From the NCBI GenBank assembly GCA_022777285.1, contig JALFGN010000041.1:1-54425 (forward strand): 54,425 nt of DNA, in the 5' to 3' direction. The notes under the pieces are model-generated. The model made no database searches and was not told the DNA's origin. It saw only the letters and a list, made by a program, of their open reading frames with translations. The DNA is from Blautia sp. Lineage in GTDB: Bacteria > Bacillota > Clostridia > Lachnospirales > Lachnospiraceae. Below, one piece after another: positions 24,157 to 32,679 of this stretch (positions are counted from its first letter, which is position 1; each line of letters opens with the position of its first letter). Both the position numbers and the translations under genes were made by a program.

Positions 24157-25344
24157 TCATTGTTTTTTCTCTTCCAGTGCCTGGTTCCACGCTTTCTGAA
24201 CCTGATCGCGAAAAGCTGCATCAGTAAAGGTTTTCAGGCAAAGAGCAGCCATGGAACATGCACCTGCTTTCATGGCTGCATGGGCTTCGGGTTTCAAGGT
24301 TGCATCTCGAAAGGCAGCAGTATGAAGTGCCATATTTTCTTTAGTAATGGATAGAAGTCCCTGAAGCGAAGGACAGCGATAGCTTACATTTCCTACATCA
24401 GAAGAGCCGGTAGGATGTTCTACTTTTCCTACTTTCAGACCAAATGCTTTCATATCTGCAGCAATTTCTTCCTCCAGTGGCTGAACACGTACCATGTCCG
24501 CAAAATCAGAAAGACCAAATGTAAGTGACACTGTACAGTCAAGAGCCATAGCGGCAGCCTGTGCACATTTTTTAACCATTTCATCTACCTGAAGAAGTTT
24601 TGCCATGGAGTCCGTGCGGAATTCCATACGGATTTTGGAATAATCCGGAATGATATTCGGTGCTTTTCCACCATCCAGAATGACAGCATTTACGTGAATA
24701 TCCGGAGTAAAACATTCTCTTCTGGCATCAATCAGATCCAGAAATTTTCTTGCAGCCGCCAGGGCACTTTTTCCGAGCCAGGGAGAAGCAACTGCATGAG
24801 CAGTCTCACCATGAAATTCTACTACATAGCAGCGAAGACTCAATACATCCATGTTGGGAATGGATTCTTTTCCTGCATGACTGTGCATCATGAGAGCCAG
24901 CGACATATCATCGAAAATGCCATGGTCTGCCATTCCAATCTTGGCACCATTTTCTTCTTCCGCAGGAGTTCCGATTACATACAGTTTTCCCTGAAACAAA
25001 TCTTTCATTTCTTTCAGAGCAAGTCCAGTCAGAACAGACAGGGAACCGTGAAGGTTATGTCCGCATCCATGTCCGATTTCAGGTAATGCATCGTATTCTG
25101 TCAGCAGGGCTACAGAAGGACCTTCTCCGTTATCTAGACAGGCACAAAAAGCAGTGTCATATCCGTCATAGGGATAGGTAACTGCAAAACCGGCATCCTT
25201 GAGAAGCTCTGCCATTTTTCGGCTGGATTCATATTCTTGATAAGGAAGTTCCGGATGAGCAGCTAGGTCTTCGCTTAAATGGATGGCTTCTTCCAGATGA
25301 GCATCCACAGAACAGGAAATACGGGATTTGAGATTTTCTTCCAT
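24157..25344 (-). CDS. M20-family amidohydrolase
   Basis: A 395-residue metallohydrolase of the M20D branch (AbgB / N-acyl-amino-acid hydrolase-like). Metal-site motifs are visible: GCGHNLHG near residue 95, GTPAEEENGAKIGM near 125, a lid domain starting HAVASPWLGKSALAA, and a late GSSDVGNVSYRCP. It would remove an acyl or aminobenzoyl group from an amino acid, or cleave a dipeptide, in the cytoplasm. It is first in a two-gene operon with the YfcC-type carrier. Its promoter and two leader inverted repeats lie at 25373-25494. Confidence 0.88.
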   Translation of the reverse strand: MEENLKSRISCSVDAHLEEAIHLSEDLAAHPELPYQEYESSRKMAELLKDAGFAVTYPYDGYDTAFCACLDNGEGPSVALLTEYDALPEIGHGCGHNLHGSLSVLTGLALKEMKDLFQGKLYVIGTPAEEENGAKIGMADHGIFDDMSLALMMHSHAGKESIPNMDVLSLRCYVVEFHGETAHAVASPWLGKSALAAARKFLDLIDARRECFTPDIHVNAVILDGGKAPNIIPDYSKIRMEFRTDSMAKLLQVDEMVKKCAQAAAMALDCTVSLTFGLSDFADMVRVQPLEEEIAADMKAFGLKVGKVEHPTGSSDVGNVSYRCPSLQGLLSITKENMALHTAAFRDATLKPEAHAAMKAGACSMAALCLKTFTDAAFRDQVQKAWNQALEEKKQ

Positions 25345-25372
25345 AATATTTTTATTTCTCTCCTTTCTTGTA

Positions 25373-25410
25373 AAAGTTAAAATATCTGTATGTTATCAGG
25401 TTTTAACTTT
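25373..25410. repeat. 10-bp inverted repeat in the M20 leader
   Basis: AAAGTTAAAA (25373-25382) and TTTTAACTTT (25401-25410) are perfect inverted repeats around an 18-bp centre. They lie 29 bp upstream of the M20 start codon, inside the predicted 5' leader. No T-run follows, so this is not a terminator. It may be an operator with wide half-sites or an RNA stem. Confidence 0.6.
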
Positions 25411-25436
25411 ACCATGATGAAACAATAAATATTTAC

Positions 25437-25455
25437 GGCATGCAGAAAGCATGCC
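25437..25455. repeat. Perfect short hairpin in the M20 leader
   Basis: GGCATGC and GCATGCC pair around AGAAA. It lies just downstream of the predicted M20 transcription start and has no T-run on either strand. Confidence 0.6.
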
Positions 25456-25465
25456 CATGGATTTT

Positions 25466-25494
25466 ATGATAGCACAGAAATAAAAAGATAGCAA
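25466..25494 (-). promoter_or_regulatory. Promoter of the M20-YfcC operon
   Basis: On the minus strand TTGCTA (25494-25489), 17 bp, TATCAT (25471-25466) with TGC before the -10. It gives a leader of roughly 115 nt holding both inverted repeats. Confidence 0.65.
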
Positions 25495-25557
25495 GAACGG
25501 TGATTTTTTGATAAAATAGACTCATCACAATAATGAAAATACAGGAAGTGATAAGAA

Positions 25558-26193
25558 TTGAGATATTATATTGCAGATCCCCATTTTTTTCACGGGAATC
25601 TGAATACACAGATGGATTGCCGCGGATTTTCGTCCACAGAGGAAATGAATGAATATATGGTGCAGAAGTGGAATGGGAAAGTCAGGAGAAATGACGAGGT
25701 TGTAATTTTGGGAGATTTTTCCTGGGGAGGTCCGGAAGAGACCAATGCACTTCTGAACCGTCTGAATGGACGGTTATATCTGATCCAGGGAAACCATGAC
25801 CGGTTTTTGAAAAATAACAAATATGACAGCAGCCGGTTTGTATGGGTTCGTCCTTATGAAGAGATGCTGGACAATCGGAGAAAAGTAATCCTGTGCCATT
25901 ATCCTATCCTGTGTTATAATGGACAGTATCGGCTGAATGAGAAAGGAGAGCCTACGGTTTATATGCTTTATGGACATGTCCATGATACGTACGACCAGAG
26001 ACTGGTGGAGCAGTTTCAGGAGATCACAAGAAACAGTACCAGAAAAAATATGGATGACGTGGTACGCCCGATTCCTTCAAATATGATCAACTGTTTTTGT
26101 ATGTATTCCGACTATACACCTCTTACTCTGGACGAGTGGATCGTCTGTGACCGGAAGCGGAGAGAACAATTGCAGAAAGGAAGCGATGTTTGA
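25558..26193 (+). CDS. Calcineurin-like metallophosphoesterase
   Basis: A 211-residue phosphoesterase (PF00149 type). Motif order: ADPHFFHGN at residues 6-14 (D-x-H), ILGDFSWGG near 50, GNHDRF near 78, CHYP near 112 and GHVHD near 138. The protein starts at a TTG codon; the first motif begins at residue 6, so no other start fits, and AGGAAGTG lies upstream. It is the first gene of a seven-gene operon and its stop overlaps the next start (TGATG). The substrate is unknown; the nucleoside genes that follow make a nucleotide plausible. Confidence 0.88.
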   Translation: MRYYIADPHFFHGNLNTQMDCRGFSSTEEMNEYMVQKWNGKVRRNDEVVILGDFSWGGPEETNALLNRLNGRLYLIQGNHDRFLKNNKYDSSRFVWVRPYEEMLDNRRKVILCHYPILCYNGQYRLNEKGEPTVYMLYGHVHDTYDQRLVEQFQEITRNSTRKNMDDVVRPIPSNMINCFCMYSDYTPLTLDEWIVCDRKRREQLQKGSDV

Positions 26194-26987
26194 TGAAGAA
26201 TTATTCAGAAGATGCAAGCAGACAATATCATATACAGGTGGCAAAGGGAGAGGTTGGACGTTATGTGATCATGCCCGGAGATCCAAAACGGTGTGAAAAA
26301 ATTGCCGGATATTTTGAGAATCCGGTTCTGATTGCAGATAACAGAGAGTATATCACTTATACCGGAACGCTGGATGGGGTAAAGGTTAGTGTGACTTCAA
26401 CCGGAATCGGAGGCCCTTCGGCCTCAATTGCCATGGAAGAATTATATCGATGTGGTGCCGATACATTTCTGCGTATCGGTACCTGCGGAGGTATGCAGCC
26501 GGGAGTAAAAAGCGGGGATATTGTAGTGGCTAAAGGTGCGATCCGTATGGAAGGAACCAGTAAAGAGTATGCACCAATCGAATTTCCGGCAGTGCCGGAT
26601 CTTTCGGTGACCAATGCCCTGGCAGCGGCAGCAAAGAAGATGGAGTATCCGTTCCATATAGGTGTGGTACAATGTAAGGATTCCTTTTACGGGCAGCATG
26701 AGCCGGAGGTAAAACCGGTCAGTTATGAGCTGATGCATAAATGGGAAGCATGGAAACGGCTGGGCTGTCTGGCATCCGAGATGGAATCGGCAGCTTTGTT
26801 TGTTGTGGCAAGTTATCTGCATGTGCGTGCAGGTTCCTGCTTCCTGGTAGTTGCAAATCAGGAAAGAGAAAAACTGGGATTGGAAAATCCGGTGGTGCAT
26901 GATACAGACCGGGCGGTTCAGGTGGCAGTGGAAGCAGTCCGTATGTTGATTCGGGAAGACCAGGAAAAGGGGACAGCAAATGGATAA
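26193..26987 (+). CDS. udp: Uridine phosphorylase
   Basis: A 264-residue nucleoside phosphorylase (PF01048) that splits uridine with phosphate into uracil and ribose-1-phosphate. Key segments: [14 protein letters not shown] (phosphate loop), [24 protein letters not shown] and the late SEMESAALF with the ribose-binding Glu. The length and the RIGTCGGMQ motif favour Udp over purine phosphorylase. I start at ATG 26193, which overlaps the preceding stop, rather than the TTG just before. The next gene, cdd, overlaps by 8 bp. Confidence 0.92.
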   Translation: MKNYSEDASRQYHIQVAKGEVGRYVIMPGDPKRCEKIAGYFENPVLIADNREYITYTGTLDGVKVSVTSTGIGGPSASIAMEELYRCGADTFLRIGTCGGMQPGVKSGDIVVAKGAIRMEGTSKEYAPIEFPAVPDLSVTNALAAAAKKMEYPFHIGVVQCKDSFYGQHEPEVKPVSYELMHKWEAWKRLGCLASEMESAALFVVASYLHVRAGSCFLVVANQEREKLGLENPVVHDTDRAVQVAVEAVRMLIREDQEKGTANG

Positions 26988-27399
26988 AACACTTGTAGAA
27001 AAAATGATTGAGCTTGCAATGGAACAATTAAAATTTTCTTATGCACCGTATTCGCATTTTCTTGTGGGAGCCGTGCTGCTTGGAAAAAACGGAAAATTTT
27101 ATACAGGGTGCAACATTGAAAATGCAGCCTACACACCAAGCAACTGTGCAGAACGGACTGCGTTTTTTAAGGCAGTCAGCGAAGGGGAGCGAGCATTTCA
27201 GGCGATTTGTATTGTGGGTGGAAAAGAAGGCATTCTGACAGAATATGCAGCACCTTGCGGGGTATGTCGCCAGGTAATGATGGAATTTTGTGATCCGGAT
27301 ACCTTTCAGATCATTCTGGCTACCGCAAAAGAACAATATGAAATTTTTACACTGAAAGAACTGCTTCCAATGGGATTTGGGCCCAATAATCTGTCATAA
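26980..27399 (+). CDS. cdd: Cytidine deaminase
   Basis: A 139-residue zinc enzyme turning cytidine into uridine, which the preceding phosphorylase can split. Motifs are [23 protein letters not shown], the CAERTA zinc-binding/catalytic segment (Glu next to Cys) and [12 protein letters not shown] with the other two zinc cysteines. The size is typical of homotetrameric bacterial Cdd. It overlaps udp by 8 bp, confirming one pyrimidine salvage/catabolism unit. Confidence 0.95.
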   Translation: MDKTLVEKMIELAMEQLKFSYAPYSHFLVGAVLLGKNGKFYTGCNIENAAYTPSNCAERTAFFKAVSEGERAFQAICIVGGKEGILTEYAAPCGVCRQVMMEFCDPDTFQIILATAKEQYEIFTLKELLPMGFGPNNLS

Positions 27400-27417
27400 G
27401 ACAAAAAGGAACGGAAT

Positions 27418-27654
27418 ATGAGAGAGAAGAAAATGGAAGTGGTCATTACGTTTCATACTACGACGCAGGCGATTGCTATGGAGAAACTGTGTACAGCACA
27501 GAAGCTTCCTGGGAGGCTGATTCCTGTGCCAAGAGCGGTGTCTGCCGGTTGTGGCTTATGCTGGCGCACATCTCTGGAGTACAGAGAAGCAACAGAGAAG
27601 AAGATGGAAGAGTATCAGTTGAGTTTTGATCAGATTTATCAGGTATTGTTATAA
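27418..27654 (+). CDS. DUF3343 protein (putative Se/S carrier-like)
   Basis: A 78-residue protein of the DUF3343 family, known to occur beside YedF and selenium-dependent molybdenum hydroxylase genes. It shows VVITFHTTTQAIAMEKLC, then GRLIPVPRAVSAGCGLCWRT with a CxxC pair, the likely sulfur/selenium-handling site. The ATG at 27418 follows AAAAAGGA; a second in-frame ATG is at 27433. It lies 18 bp after cdd and 14 bp before yedF. Confidence 0.85.
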   Translation: MREKKMEVVITFHTTTQAIAMEKLCTAQKLPGRLIPVPRAVSAGCGLCWRTSLEYREATEKKMEEYQLSFDQIYQVLL

Positions 27655-27668
27655 GGAGAAGATAAGAC

Positions 27669-28289
27669 ATGAAAAAAATTAATGCTTTGGGAATTCCCTG
27701 CCCAGGACCAGTGATTGAGGCCAAAAAGGCGCTTGAAGAGGAAAATGGAAAAGAAGGGTTTATCATTCTGGTAGATAATGAAATTGCTGTAGAGAATCTG
27801 AGAAAATTTGCCGCATTCAGACAGTGCGAATTTGCTTTTTCAAAATTAGGAGAAAAAGAATATGAGGTGCATATCGTACCTGGAACAGAAGAAAAACAGG
27901 AAGATGCGGTTCCTTCCGAATGTGAAGGTAATTGCCAGCCTATGAACTGGAAGAAACGTACCGTAGTGGTTCTGTCTTCCAATAAGATGGGAGAGGGCGA
28001 TGCAGTGTTGGGAGAACTTCTTATGAAGGGATTTCTTTATGCCCAGACGCAGCTGGATACACTTCCGGAAACCATTCTGATGTATAATAGCGGCGTGTTT
28101 CTGGGGTGTGAAGATGCAAAGACATTGGAAGATCTGCAGAAACTGGAAGCATGCGGAGTCGAAATACTGGCATGCGGAACTTGTCTGAATCATTATGGTC
28201 TGACAGAAAAACTGGCAGTTGGAAAAGTAACCAATATGTATGAAATTGCTGAAAAACTGGCAGGGGCAGACCACGTGATCCGGCCTTGA
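27669..28289 (+). CDS. yedF: Selenium metabolism protein YedF
   Basis: A 206-residue protein with an N-terminal TusA/SirA-like domain, whose GIPCPGPVIEAKKAL contains the CPxP sulfur- or selenium-carrier cysteine. A C-terminal DsrE-like domain runs from about residue 100 (VVLSSNKMGEGD; NSGVFLG; ACGTCLNHYGL). The fused layout is diagnostic of YedF (TIGR03527-type), proposed to move selenium for labile-selenium molybdenum hydroxylases. Its neighbours DUF3343, YqeB and YqeC support that role. Confidence 0.93.
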   Translation: MKKINALGIPCPGPVIEAKKALEEENGKEGFIILVDNEIAVENLRKFAAFRQCEFAFSKLGEKEYEVHIVPGTEEKQEDAVPSECEGNCQPMNWKKRTVVVLSSNKMGEGDAVLGELLMKGFLYAQTQLDTLPETILMYNSGVFLGCEDAKTLEDLQKLEACGVEILACGTCLNHYGLTEKLAVGKVTNMYEIAEKLAGADHVIRP

Positions 28290-28315
28290 TCAATCGTATT
28301 TACGGAGTGTAACGT

Positions 28316-29128
28316 ATGCGTGCAATTGTAATCAGGGGAGGCGGAGATCTGGCTACAGGGGTAGCACACTGCCTTTCAAAAAGTGGATATCCGGTCATTA
28401 TACTGGAACATACAAGACCTTCTGCGATTCGCAGGCAGGTGGCCTTTTCACAGGCTGTTTATGAAGGGCAGGCCTGTGTGGAAGGGATTTTATGCCGGAA
28501 GGCAGAGACACCGGAAGAAGCCCTTCAAATAGCAGCGCCTTTACAGCCGGCGCTTCTGGTGGACCCGGAAGGAACCTCCATATCTGTGATAAAACCGGAC
28601 ATTGTCATTGATGCAATGATAGCAAAAGTAAATCTTGGGACGAGAAGAGATATGGCGAAGCTCACCATTGCGCTTGGACCCGGGTTTGAGGCCGGAAAAG
28701 ATGTGGATTATGTCATCGAAACCAAACGTGGGCACTATCTGGGAAGAATCATAGAAAAAGGAAGTGCGATTCCGAATACGGGCGTACCGGGAATCATTGG
28801 CGGATATGGGAAAGAACGTGTAATCCATGCCGGACATGCCGGAATTTTTTATGGAGATTTTGAAATTGGTGACTGGGTGGAAGCCGGAGCGGTTATTGGG
28901 AAAATTAAGGATGAGGCAGGACACGAACATACAGTCAAAACGGAGATCTCGGGAGTTCTGAGAGGAATGTTGCCGGATGGATTTCCGGTGACAAGGGGAT
29001 TCAAAATGGCAGATGTAGATCCGCGGGCGGAGTCCGCAGCTCATTGTGCTCTGATATCGGATAAAGCAAGATGTTTGGGTGGAAGTGTACTGGAACTGGT
29101 CTGTGCATTTGAGAAAGGATGTCTGTGA
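28316..29128 (+). CDS. yqeB: YqeB, selenium-dependent molybdenum hydroxylase accessory protein
   Basis: A 270-residue protein of the YqeB/EF2563 family (TIGR03309-type), found with selenium-dependent molybdenum hydroxylases. It starts IVIRGGGDLATGVAHCL, a Rossmann-like nucleotide-binding segment. It continues with EHTRPSAIRRQVAFSQAVYEG, VDAMIAK-type ALGPGFEAG and VIETKRGH, and ends in a barrel-sandwich-like part (GDWVEAGAVIGKI). Its biochemical role is unproven; it is thought to help insert or mature the cofactor. The stop lies within the start region of the next gene. Confidence 0.92.
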   Translation: MRAIVIRGGGDLATGVAHCLSKSGYPVIILEHTRPSAIRRQVAFSQAVYEGQACVEGILCRKAETPEEALQIAAPLQPALLVDPEGTSISVIKPDIVIDAMIAKVNLGTRRDMAKLTIALGPGFEAGKDVDYVIETKRGHYLGRIIEKGSAIPNTGVPGIIGGYGKERVIHAGHAGIFYGDFEIGDWVEAGAVIGKIKDEAGHEHTVKTEISGVLRGMLPDGFPVTRGFKMADVDPRAESAAHCALISDKARCLGGSVLELVCAFEKGCL

Positions 29129-29130
29129 GT

Positions 29131-30456
29131 ATGCTGGAAATACTGGAAGAAATGGGAAATATGCCGGCAAAACCGGTGATTTCGCTGATCGGTGCAGGGG
29201 GAAAAACCACATGTACCATGGAGCTTGCCCGGGAACTGGCAGAACAGGGAAAGCGGGTACTTCTGACCACCAGCACCCATATGGAAAATCCCTTTTTGCT
29301 TGGATTGCGGGGGATTTTGAATGGAAGCGCCAGAGAAATCTGTGCCATGGCACAACCGGGAATGGTTACAGCAGCCGGAACCAGCCAGACAACCGGCGGC
29401 AAGCTGTCCAGTCTGGAACCGTCGGTATTTCAGGTAGTTATGAAGACTTATGACGCAGCGGTAATCGAGGCAGACGGAGCCAAACGTCATTTCTTTAAGG
29501 TGCCGGCTTCCCATGAACCGGTTTTGTTTCCACAGATGACCCATATCCTGATTCTGGCAGGGATGCCGGCACTTTTTCATCCCCTGCGGGAAGTATGTTT
29601 TCGTTTTGAAGAGGCAGAAAAACTCCTGCAGCAGGAAAATCCTGTGCTTACACCGGAACTGGCAGGAAAATTGCTGGAAATGAGTTATGTAACCCCAATC
29701 AGGAAACAATTTCCACAAGCAAAAATGGCAGTCATTCTGAATCAGTGCAAGGAAGAAATCTTTCAAAAGAGAATGGCAGATTTTGTGAGTGTACCGGTGT
29801 TTTTGAAAGAAAAATTTCCGGGGCCGGAAAACGTATATTTTCATCTGATCGTACTGGCAGCAGGATTTTCCAGAAGATTTGGAAGTAATAAACTGTTGTA
29901 TGAGATTCAGGGAAAACCCATGTATGAGATTTTGCTGGAAAAGCTTCAATGGGTAAAGGAACAGATGAAAGAAGTTAAGACTGTGTGTGTGGTCAGTCAA
30001 TATGAGCGAATTATGGAAGCGGCATCCGGGCGGGGATTTCTTACGGTAAAGAATGAAAACAGTATACTGGGGCTTTCTTCTTCTGTAAAAGCAGGTCTGG
30101 TAGCTGTGAGAAAAGCGTATAATCCGAAAAATAGCAACCCCGAAAAAGAAGCACATTATTTTTGCTTTTTTGCAGCAGATCAGCCGCATATGAAACAGGA
30201 GACCATTCTTGGTTTTTTACAGGGATTTCGAAGAAGCAGAAAAGGAATCGGATGTATGGCGTGGGAAAAGCAGAGAGGAAATCCAGTGGTATTTCATGAA
30301 AAATACGTGGATGAACTGCTTGCGCTTGAGGGAGATACCGGTGGACGGGAAGTCCTGAAAAGACATCCGCAGGATTTGTTTTTGTGTCAGGTGCCAGATG
30401 CACAGGAATTGAAAGATTATGATTATCTCCGGGAAGCAGAGAAACTCTGCCCCTGA
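29131..30456 (+). CDS. YqeC-MocA fusion: Se-dependent Mo hydroxylase maturation protein with molybdopterin nucleotidyltransferase domain
   Basis: About 441 residues with two domains. Residues 1-225 are YqeC-like, with the P-loop LIGAGGKTT, a TTSTHM switch and VIEADGAKRH. From about residue 230 a MobA/MocA-type nucleotidyltransferase begins (LIVLAAGFSRRFGSNKLLYEIQGKP), followed by ADQPHM and GNPVVF. MocA attaches CMP to molybdopterin for hydroxylases of the xanthine dehydrogenase family. Start choice is open: ATG 29131 has AAAGGA 11 bp upstream, ATG 29119 sits directly on that site, and GTG 29125 is between. It ends the operon, and a terminator follows. Confidence 0.9.
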   Translation: MLEILEEMGNMPAKPVISLIGAGGKTTCTMELARELAEQGKRVLLTTSTHMENPFLLGLRGILNGSAREICAMAQPGMVTAAGTSQTTGGKLSSLEPSVFQVVMKTYDAAVIEADGAKRHFFKVPASHEPVLFPQMTHILILAGMPALFHPLREVCFRFEEAEKLLQQENPVLTPELAGKLLEMSYVTPIRKQFPQAKMAVILNQCKEEIFQKRMADFVSVPVFLKEKFPGPENVYFHLIVLAAGFSRRFGSNKLLYEIQGKPMYEILLEKLQWVKEQMKEVKTVCVVSQYERIMEAASGRGFLTVKNENSILGLSSSVKAGLVAVRKAYNPKNSNPEKEAHYFCFFAADQPHMKQETILGFLQGFRRSRKGIGCMAWEKQRGNPVVFHEKYVDELLALEGDTGGREVLKRHPQDLFLCQVPDAQELKDYDYLREAEKLCP

Positions 30457-30463
30457 GATAGTT

Positions 30464-30504
30464 ACCGGAGGGCTTACTGCGGATAAGTAAGCTGCTCCGG
30501 TTTT
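30464..30504 (+). terminator. Terminator of the Udp-Cdd-YedF-YqeBC operon
   Basis: ACCGGAG pairs with CTCCGGT, with an inner GCTTAC/GTAAGC stem, followed by TTTT. It overlaps the end of the convergent luxS gene. Confidence 0.7.
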
Positions 30505-30953
30505 GTATTTGTCAGAACCTGATCCAGGTATCTGGCTGCCAGATATTTTGCCATACCAAGGTTCATATCGAGATAATTTCCACAGTCTTTTGCAGAAGCG
30601 CCCGGTACTTCTCCTTCAAAATCACGGATAAAGGCATACATTTCTCGCATAAGATCAAGAATGTCTTTTGATTCATAATCACCGGCAAGAAGAAGATAGA
30701 AACCGGTTCTGCATCCCATTGGTCCGAAATAAACGGTTTTTTCACTGAATTCTTTGTGGTTGCGCAGGAAAGTAGCGCCCAGATGTTCGATGGTGTGAAC
30801 TTCTGCAGTATTCATAACCGGTTCTTCGTTGGGAGAAGTCATGCGCAGATCAAAGGTCGTGATGACTTCTTTTCCTACATGATCTTTTCTGGACACGTAA
30901 ACTCCAGGCTGTAATTTTATATGGTCAATTGTAAAGCTTGCAATTTTTTCCAT
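30474..30953 (-). CDS. luxS: S-ribosylhomocysteine lyase LuxS
   Basis: A 159-residue metalloenzyme that cleaves S-ribosylhomocysteine to homocysteine and the AI-2 precursor DPD. The metal ligands are His53 and His57 of HTIEH and the Cys of KDCGNY near residue 123. FGPMGCRTGFYLL is the other conserved block, with the catalytic Cys. I chose ATG 30953 because AAAGGAG lies 8 bp upstream; a longer start at 30977 contains that site. It is a single gene. Confidence 0.96.
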   Translation of the reverse strand: MEKIASFTIDHIKLQPGVYVSRKDHVGKEVITTFDLRMTSPNEEPVMNTAEVHTIEHLGATFLRNHKEFSEKTVYFGPMGCRTGFYLLLAGDYESKDILDLMREMYAFIRDFEGEVPGASAKDCGNYLDMNLGMAKYLAARYLDQVLTNTKPEQLTYPQ

Positions 30954-31037
30954 AATCGATGCTCCTTTTGTTTTCATTTTTCTTTATGGATATTATAAGT
31001 CCAATGGTGGTCGGTTGCAAGAAATTTGGATAAAAAT

Positions 31038-31066
31038 TTGACTTTACAGGAGTAGAATGATACAAT
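31038..31066 (+). promoter_or_regulatory. Promoter of trpS
   Basis: TTGACT (31038-31043), 17 bp, TACAAT (31061-31066). The leader is only about 25 nt, so there is no room for a T-box. Confidence 0.8.
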
Positions 31067-31098
31067 TTATCATAATAAAATTCTGGAGGAATAATAAA

Positions 31099-32103
31099 AT
31101 GATTAATGATAAAAAAGTTTTATTCAGCGGCATGCAGGCAACCGGGAATCTGACACTGGGAAATTATCTGGGCGCATTAAAAAACTGGGTAACCTTAAGT
31201 GATGAATATGAATGTTTTTACAGTGTTGTGGACATGCATTCGATTACGGTACGTCAGGATCCGGCAACATTAAGAAAGAGAGCCAGAGCTCTGCTGACAC
31301 TTTATATTGCAGCAGGTCTGGATCCAAAGAAAAACTGTATTTATTATCAGTCTCATGTATCCGGTCATGCAGAACTGGCATGGATTCTGAACTGTTTTAC
31401 TTACATGGGGGAACTGAATCGTATGACACAGTTTAAGGATAAGGCGGCCAAACATGCAGATAACATCAATGCAGGTCTGTTTACTTATCCGGTACTTATG
31501 GCAGCTGACATTCTTCTGTATCAGGCAGATGTGGTTCCGGTAGGGATCGATCAGATGCAGCATCTGGAACTGACACGTGATATTGCAATCCGTTTTAATA
31601 ATATTTATGGTGATGTCTTCACGATTCCGGAAGCTTATATCGGAAAAGTCGGTGCGAAGATCATGAGTCTTCAGGATCCTTCCAGGAAAATGTCAAAATC
31701 AGATGAAAATCCGAATGGAAGCATTTATCTGATGGATGATCCGGATATCATTATCCGTAAATGCAAACGTGCAGTGACAGATTCTGAGGCATGCATTGCA
31801 TACAGAGACGAACAGCCGGGACTGAAAAACCTGATCGATATTTATTGTGCATGTCTGGGAAAAACACCGGATGAGGCAGTAAAAGAATTTGATGGAAAAG
31901 GCTATGGAGAATTGAAAATGGCAGTGGGAGAAGCGGTTGTAAGCGTGCTGAAACCATTGCAGGATGAAGTGGCAAGACTGGAAAAAGACAAAGCCTATAT
32001 TGATTCCATTATTAAAGAAAATGGGGAAAAAGCTGCTTATTTTGCAAATAAGACTCTGCGCAAAGTGCAGAAAAAAGTGGGATTTCCGGAAAGAATCCGT
32101 TAA
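31099..32103 (+). CDS. trpS: Tryptophanyl-tRNA synthetase
   Basis: A 334-residue class I synthetase that charges tRNA-Trp. The N-terminus has FSGMQATGNLTLGNYLGALKNW, which contains the HIGH-like signature as GNYLG. The KMSKS loop is exact (RKMSKSDEN near residue 200). Substrate-pocket segments include YPVLMAADILLYQ and VPVGIDQMQHLEL. I chose ATG 31099 after TGGAGGA. A UPF0303-like gene follows 29 bp downstream and probably shares the transcript. Confidence 0.96.
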   Translation: MINDKKVLFSGMQATGNLTLGNYLGALKNWVTLSDEYECFYSVVDMHSITVRQDPATLRKRARALLTLYIAAGLDPKKNCIYYQSHVSGHAELAWILNCFTYMGELNRMTQFKDKAAKHADNINAGLFTYPVLMAADILLYQADVVPVGIDQMQHLELTRDIAIRFNNIYGDVFTIPEAYIGKVGAKIMSLQDPSRKMSKSDENPNGSIYLMDDPDIIIRKCKRAVTDSEACIAYRDEQPGLKNLIDIYCACLGKTPDEAVKEFDGKGYGELKMAVGEAVVSVLKPLQDEVARLEKDKAYIDSIIKENGEKAAYFANKTLRKVQKKVGFPERIR

Positions 32104-32132
32104 ATATATCATTTTGACAGGAGGAGTTGCAT

Positions 32133-32627
32133 ATGACAATGGATGAAGTGATTACTGTACTGAGTATGCAGGAAGAGATTCTGCAGTTCAGCCATTTTAC
32201 GAATGAGGATGCCTGGGAACTGGGTATGATGCTGGTGGCTGAAACGAAAAGAAGAGGTCTGGACTGTGCGATAACGATCCGAAGAAATAACGGATATGCA
32301 GTATTCAAGTATGCAGGCAATACCACAAACCTGAATAATGAGCGCTGGATGGACAGAACGTTTCATACAGTCAAAACGATGGAAAAAAGCAGTCTGTTGC
32401 TGTACAGCGAATTGAAAAAAAACGGAGAGACAATGGCAGATATCGGATTGGATGAAAGTGAATTTTCCTGTATGGGAGGCGGATTTCCGATTCGAGTGGA
32501 AGAAGTCGGTGTAATTGGAGCGATTATGGTATCCAACCAGAATCATTTTATTAATCATGATATGATTGTGAAGACAATCGGAAGATATCTGCATATTGAT
32601 GAGGTGCCGAGAATCCGGGCCCTTTGA
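32133..32627 (+). CDS. UPF0303 / heme-degrading-domain-like protein
   Basis: A 164-residue protein of the UPF0303 group (yeast YBR137W-like; related to the HbpS/GlcG fold, PF03928). Recognisable parts are FTNEDAWELGMMLVAE, CAITIRRNNGYAVFKYA, a WMDRTFHTVKTMEKSS block and the glycine-rich MGGGFPIRVEEVGVIGAIMVS. No catalytic residues are assigned and the function in bacteria is unknown. The ATG at 32133 lies behind GGAGGAG. It is the second gene after trpS, ending at a strong terminator. Confidence 0.82.
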   Translation: MTMDEVITVLSMQEEILQFSHFTNEDAWELGMMLVAETKRRGLDCAITIRRNNGYAVFKYAGNTTNLNNERWMDRTFHTVKTMEKSSLLLYSELKKNGETMADIGLDESEFSCMGGGFPIRVEEVGVIGAIMVSNQNHFINHDMIVKTIGRYLHIDEVPRIRAL

Positions 32628-32638
32628 TGGAAGAAGAG

Positions 32639-32679
32639 CGGGTGCATTTGCAAAGTATGCAAATGCACCCGCTTTTTTT
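32639..32679 (+). terminator. Terminator after the UPF0303-like gene
   Basis: A perfect 15-bp stem (GCGGGTGCATTTGCA / TGCAAATGCACCCGC) around AAGT, followed by seven T. It directly abuts the end of the convergent rluA gene. Confidence 0.95.

Noticed and set aside
29041-30189. 382-codon minus-strand frame opposite the YqeC-MocA gene
   Set aside because: Composition of an antisense shadow, no recognisable domain, and the plus-strand gene is well supported.
31021-31098. Possible T-box leader before trpS
   Set aside because: The predicted leader is about 25 nt and has no T-box sequence or terminator.
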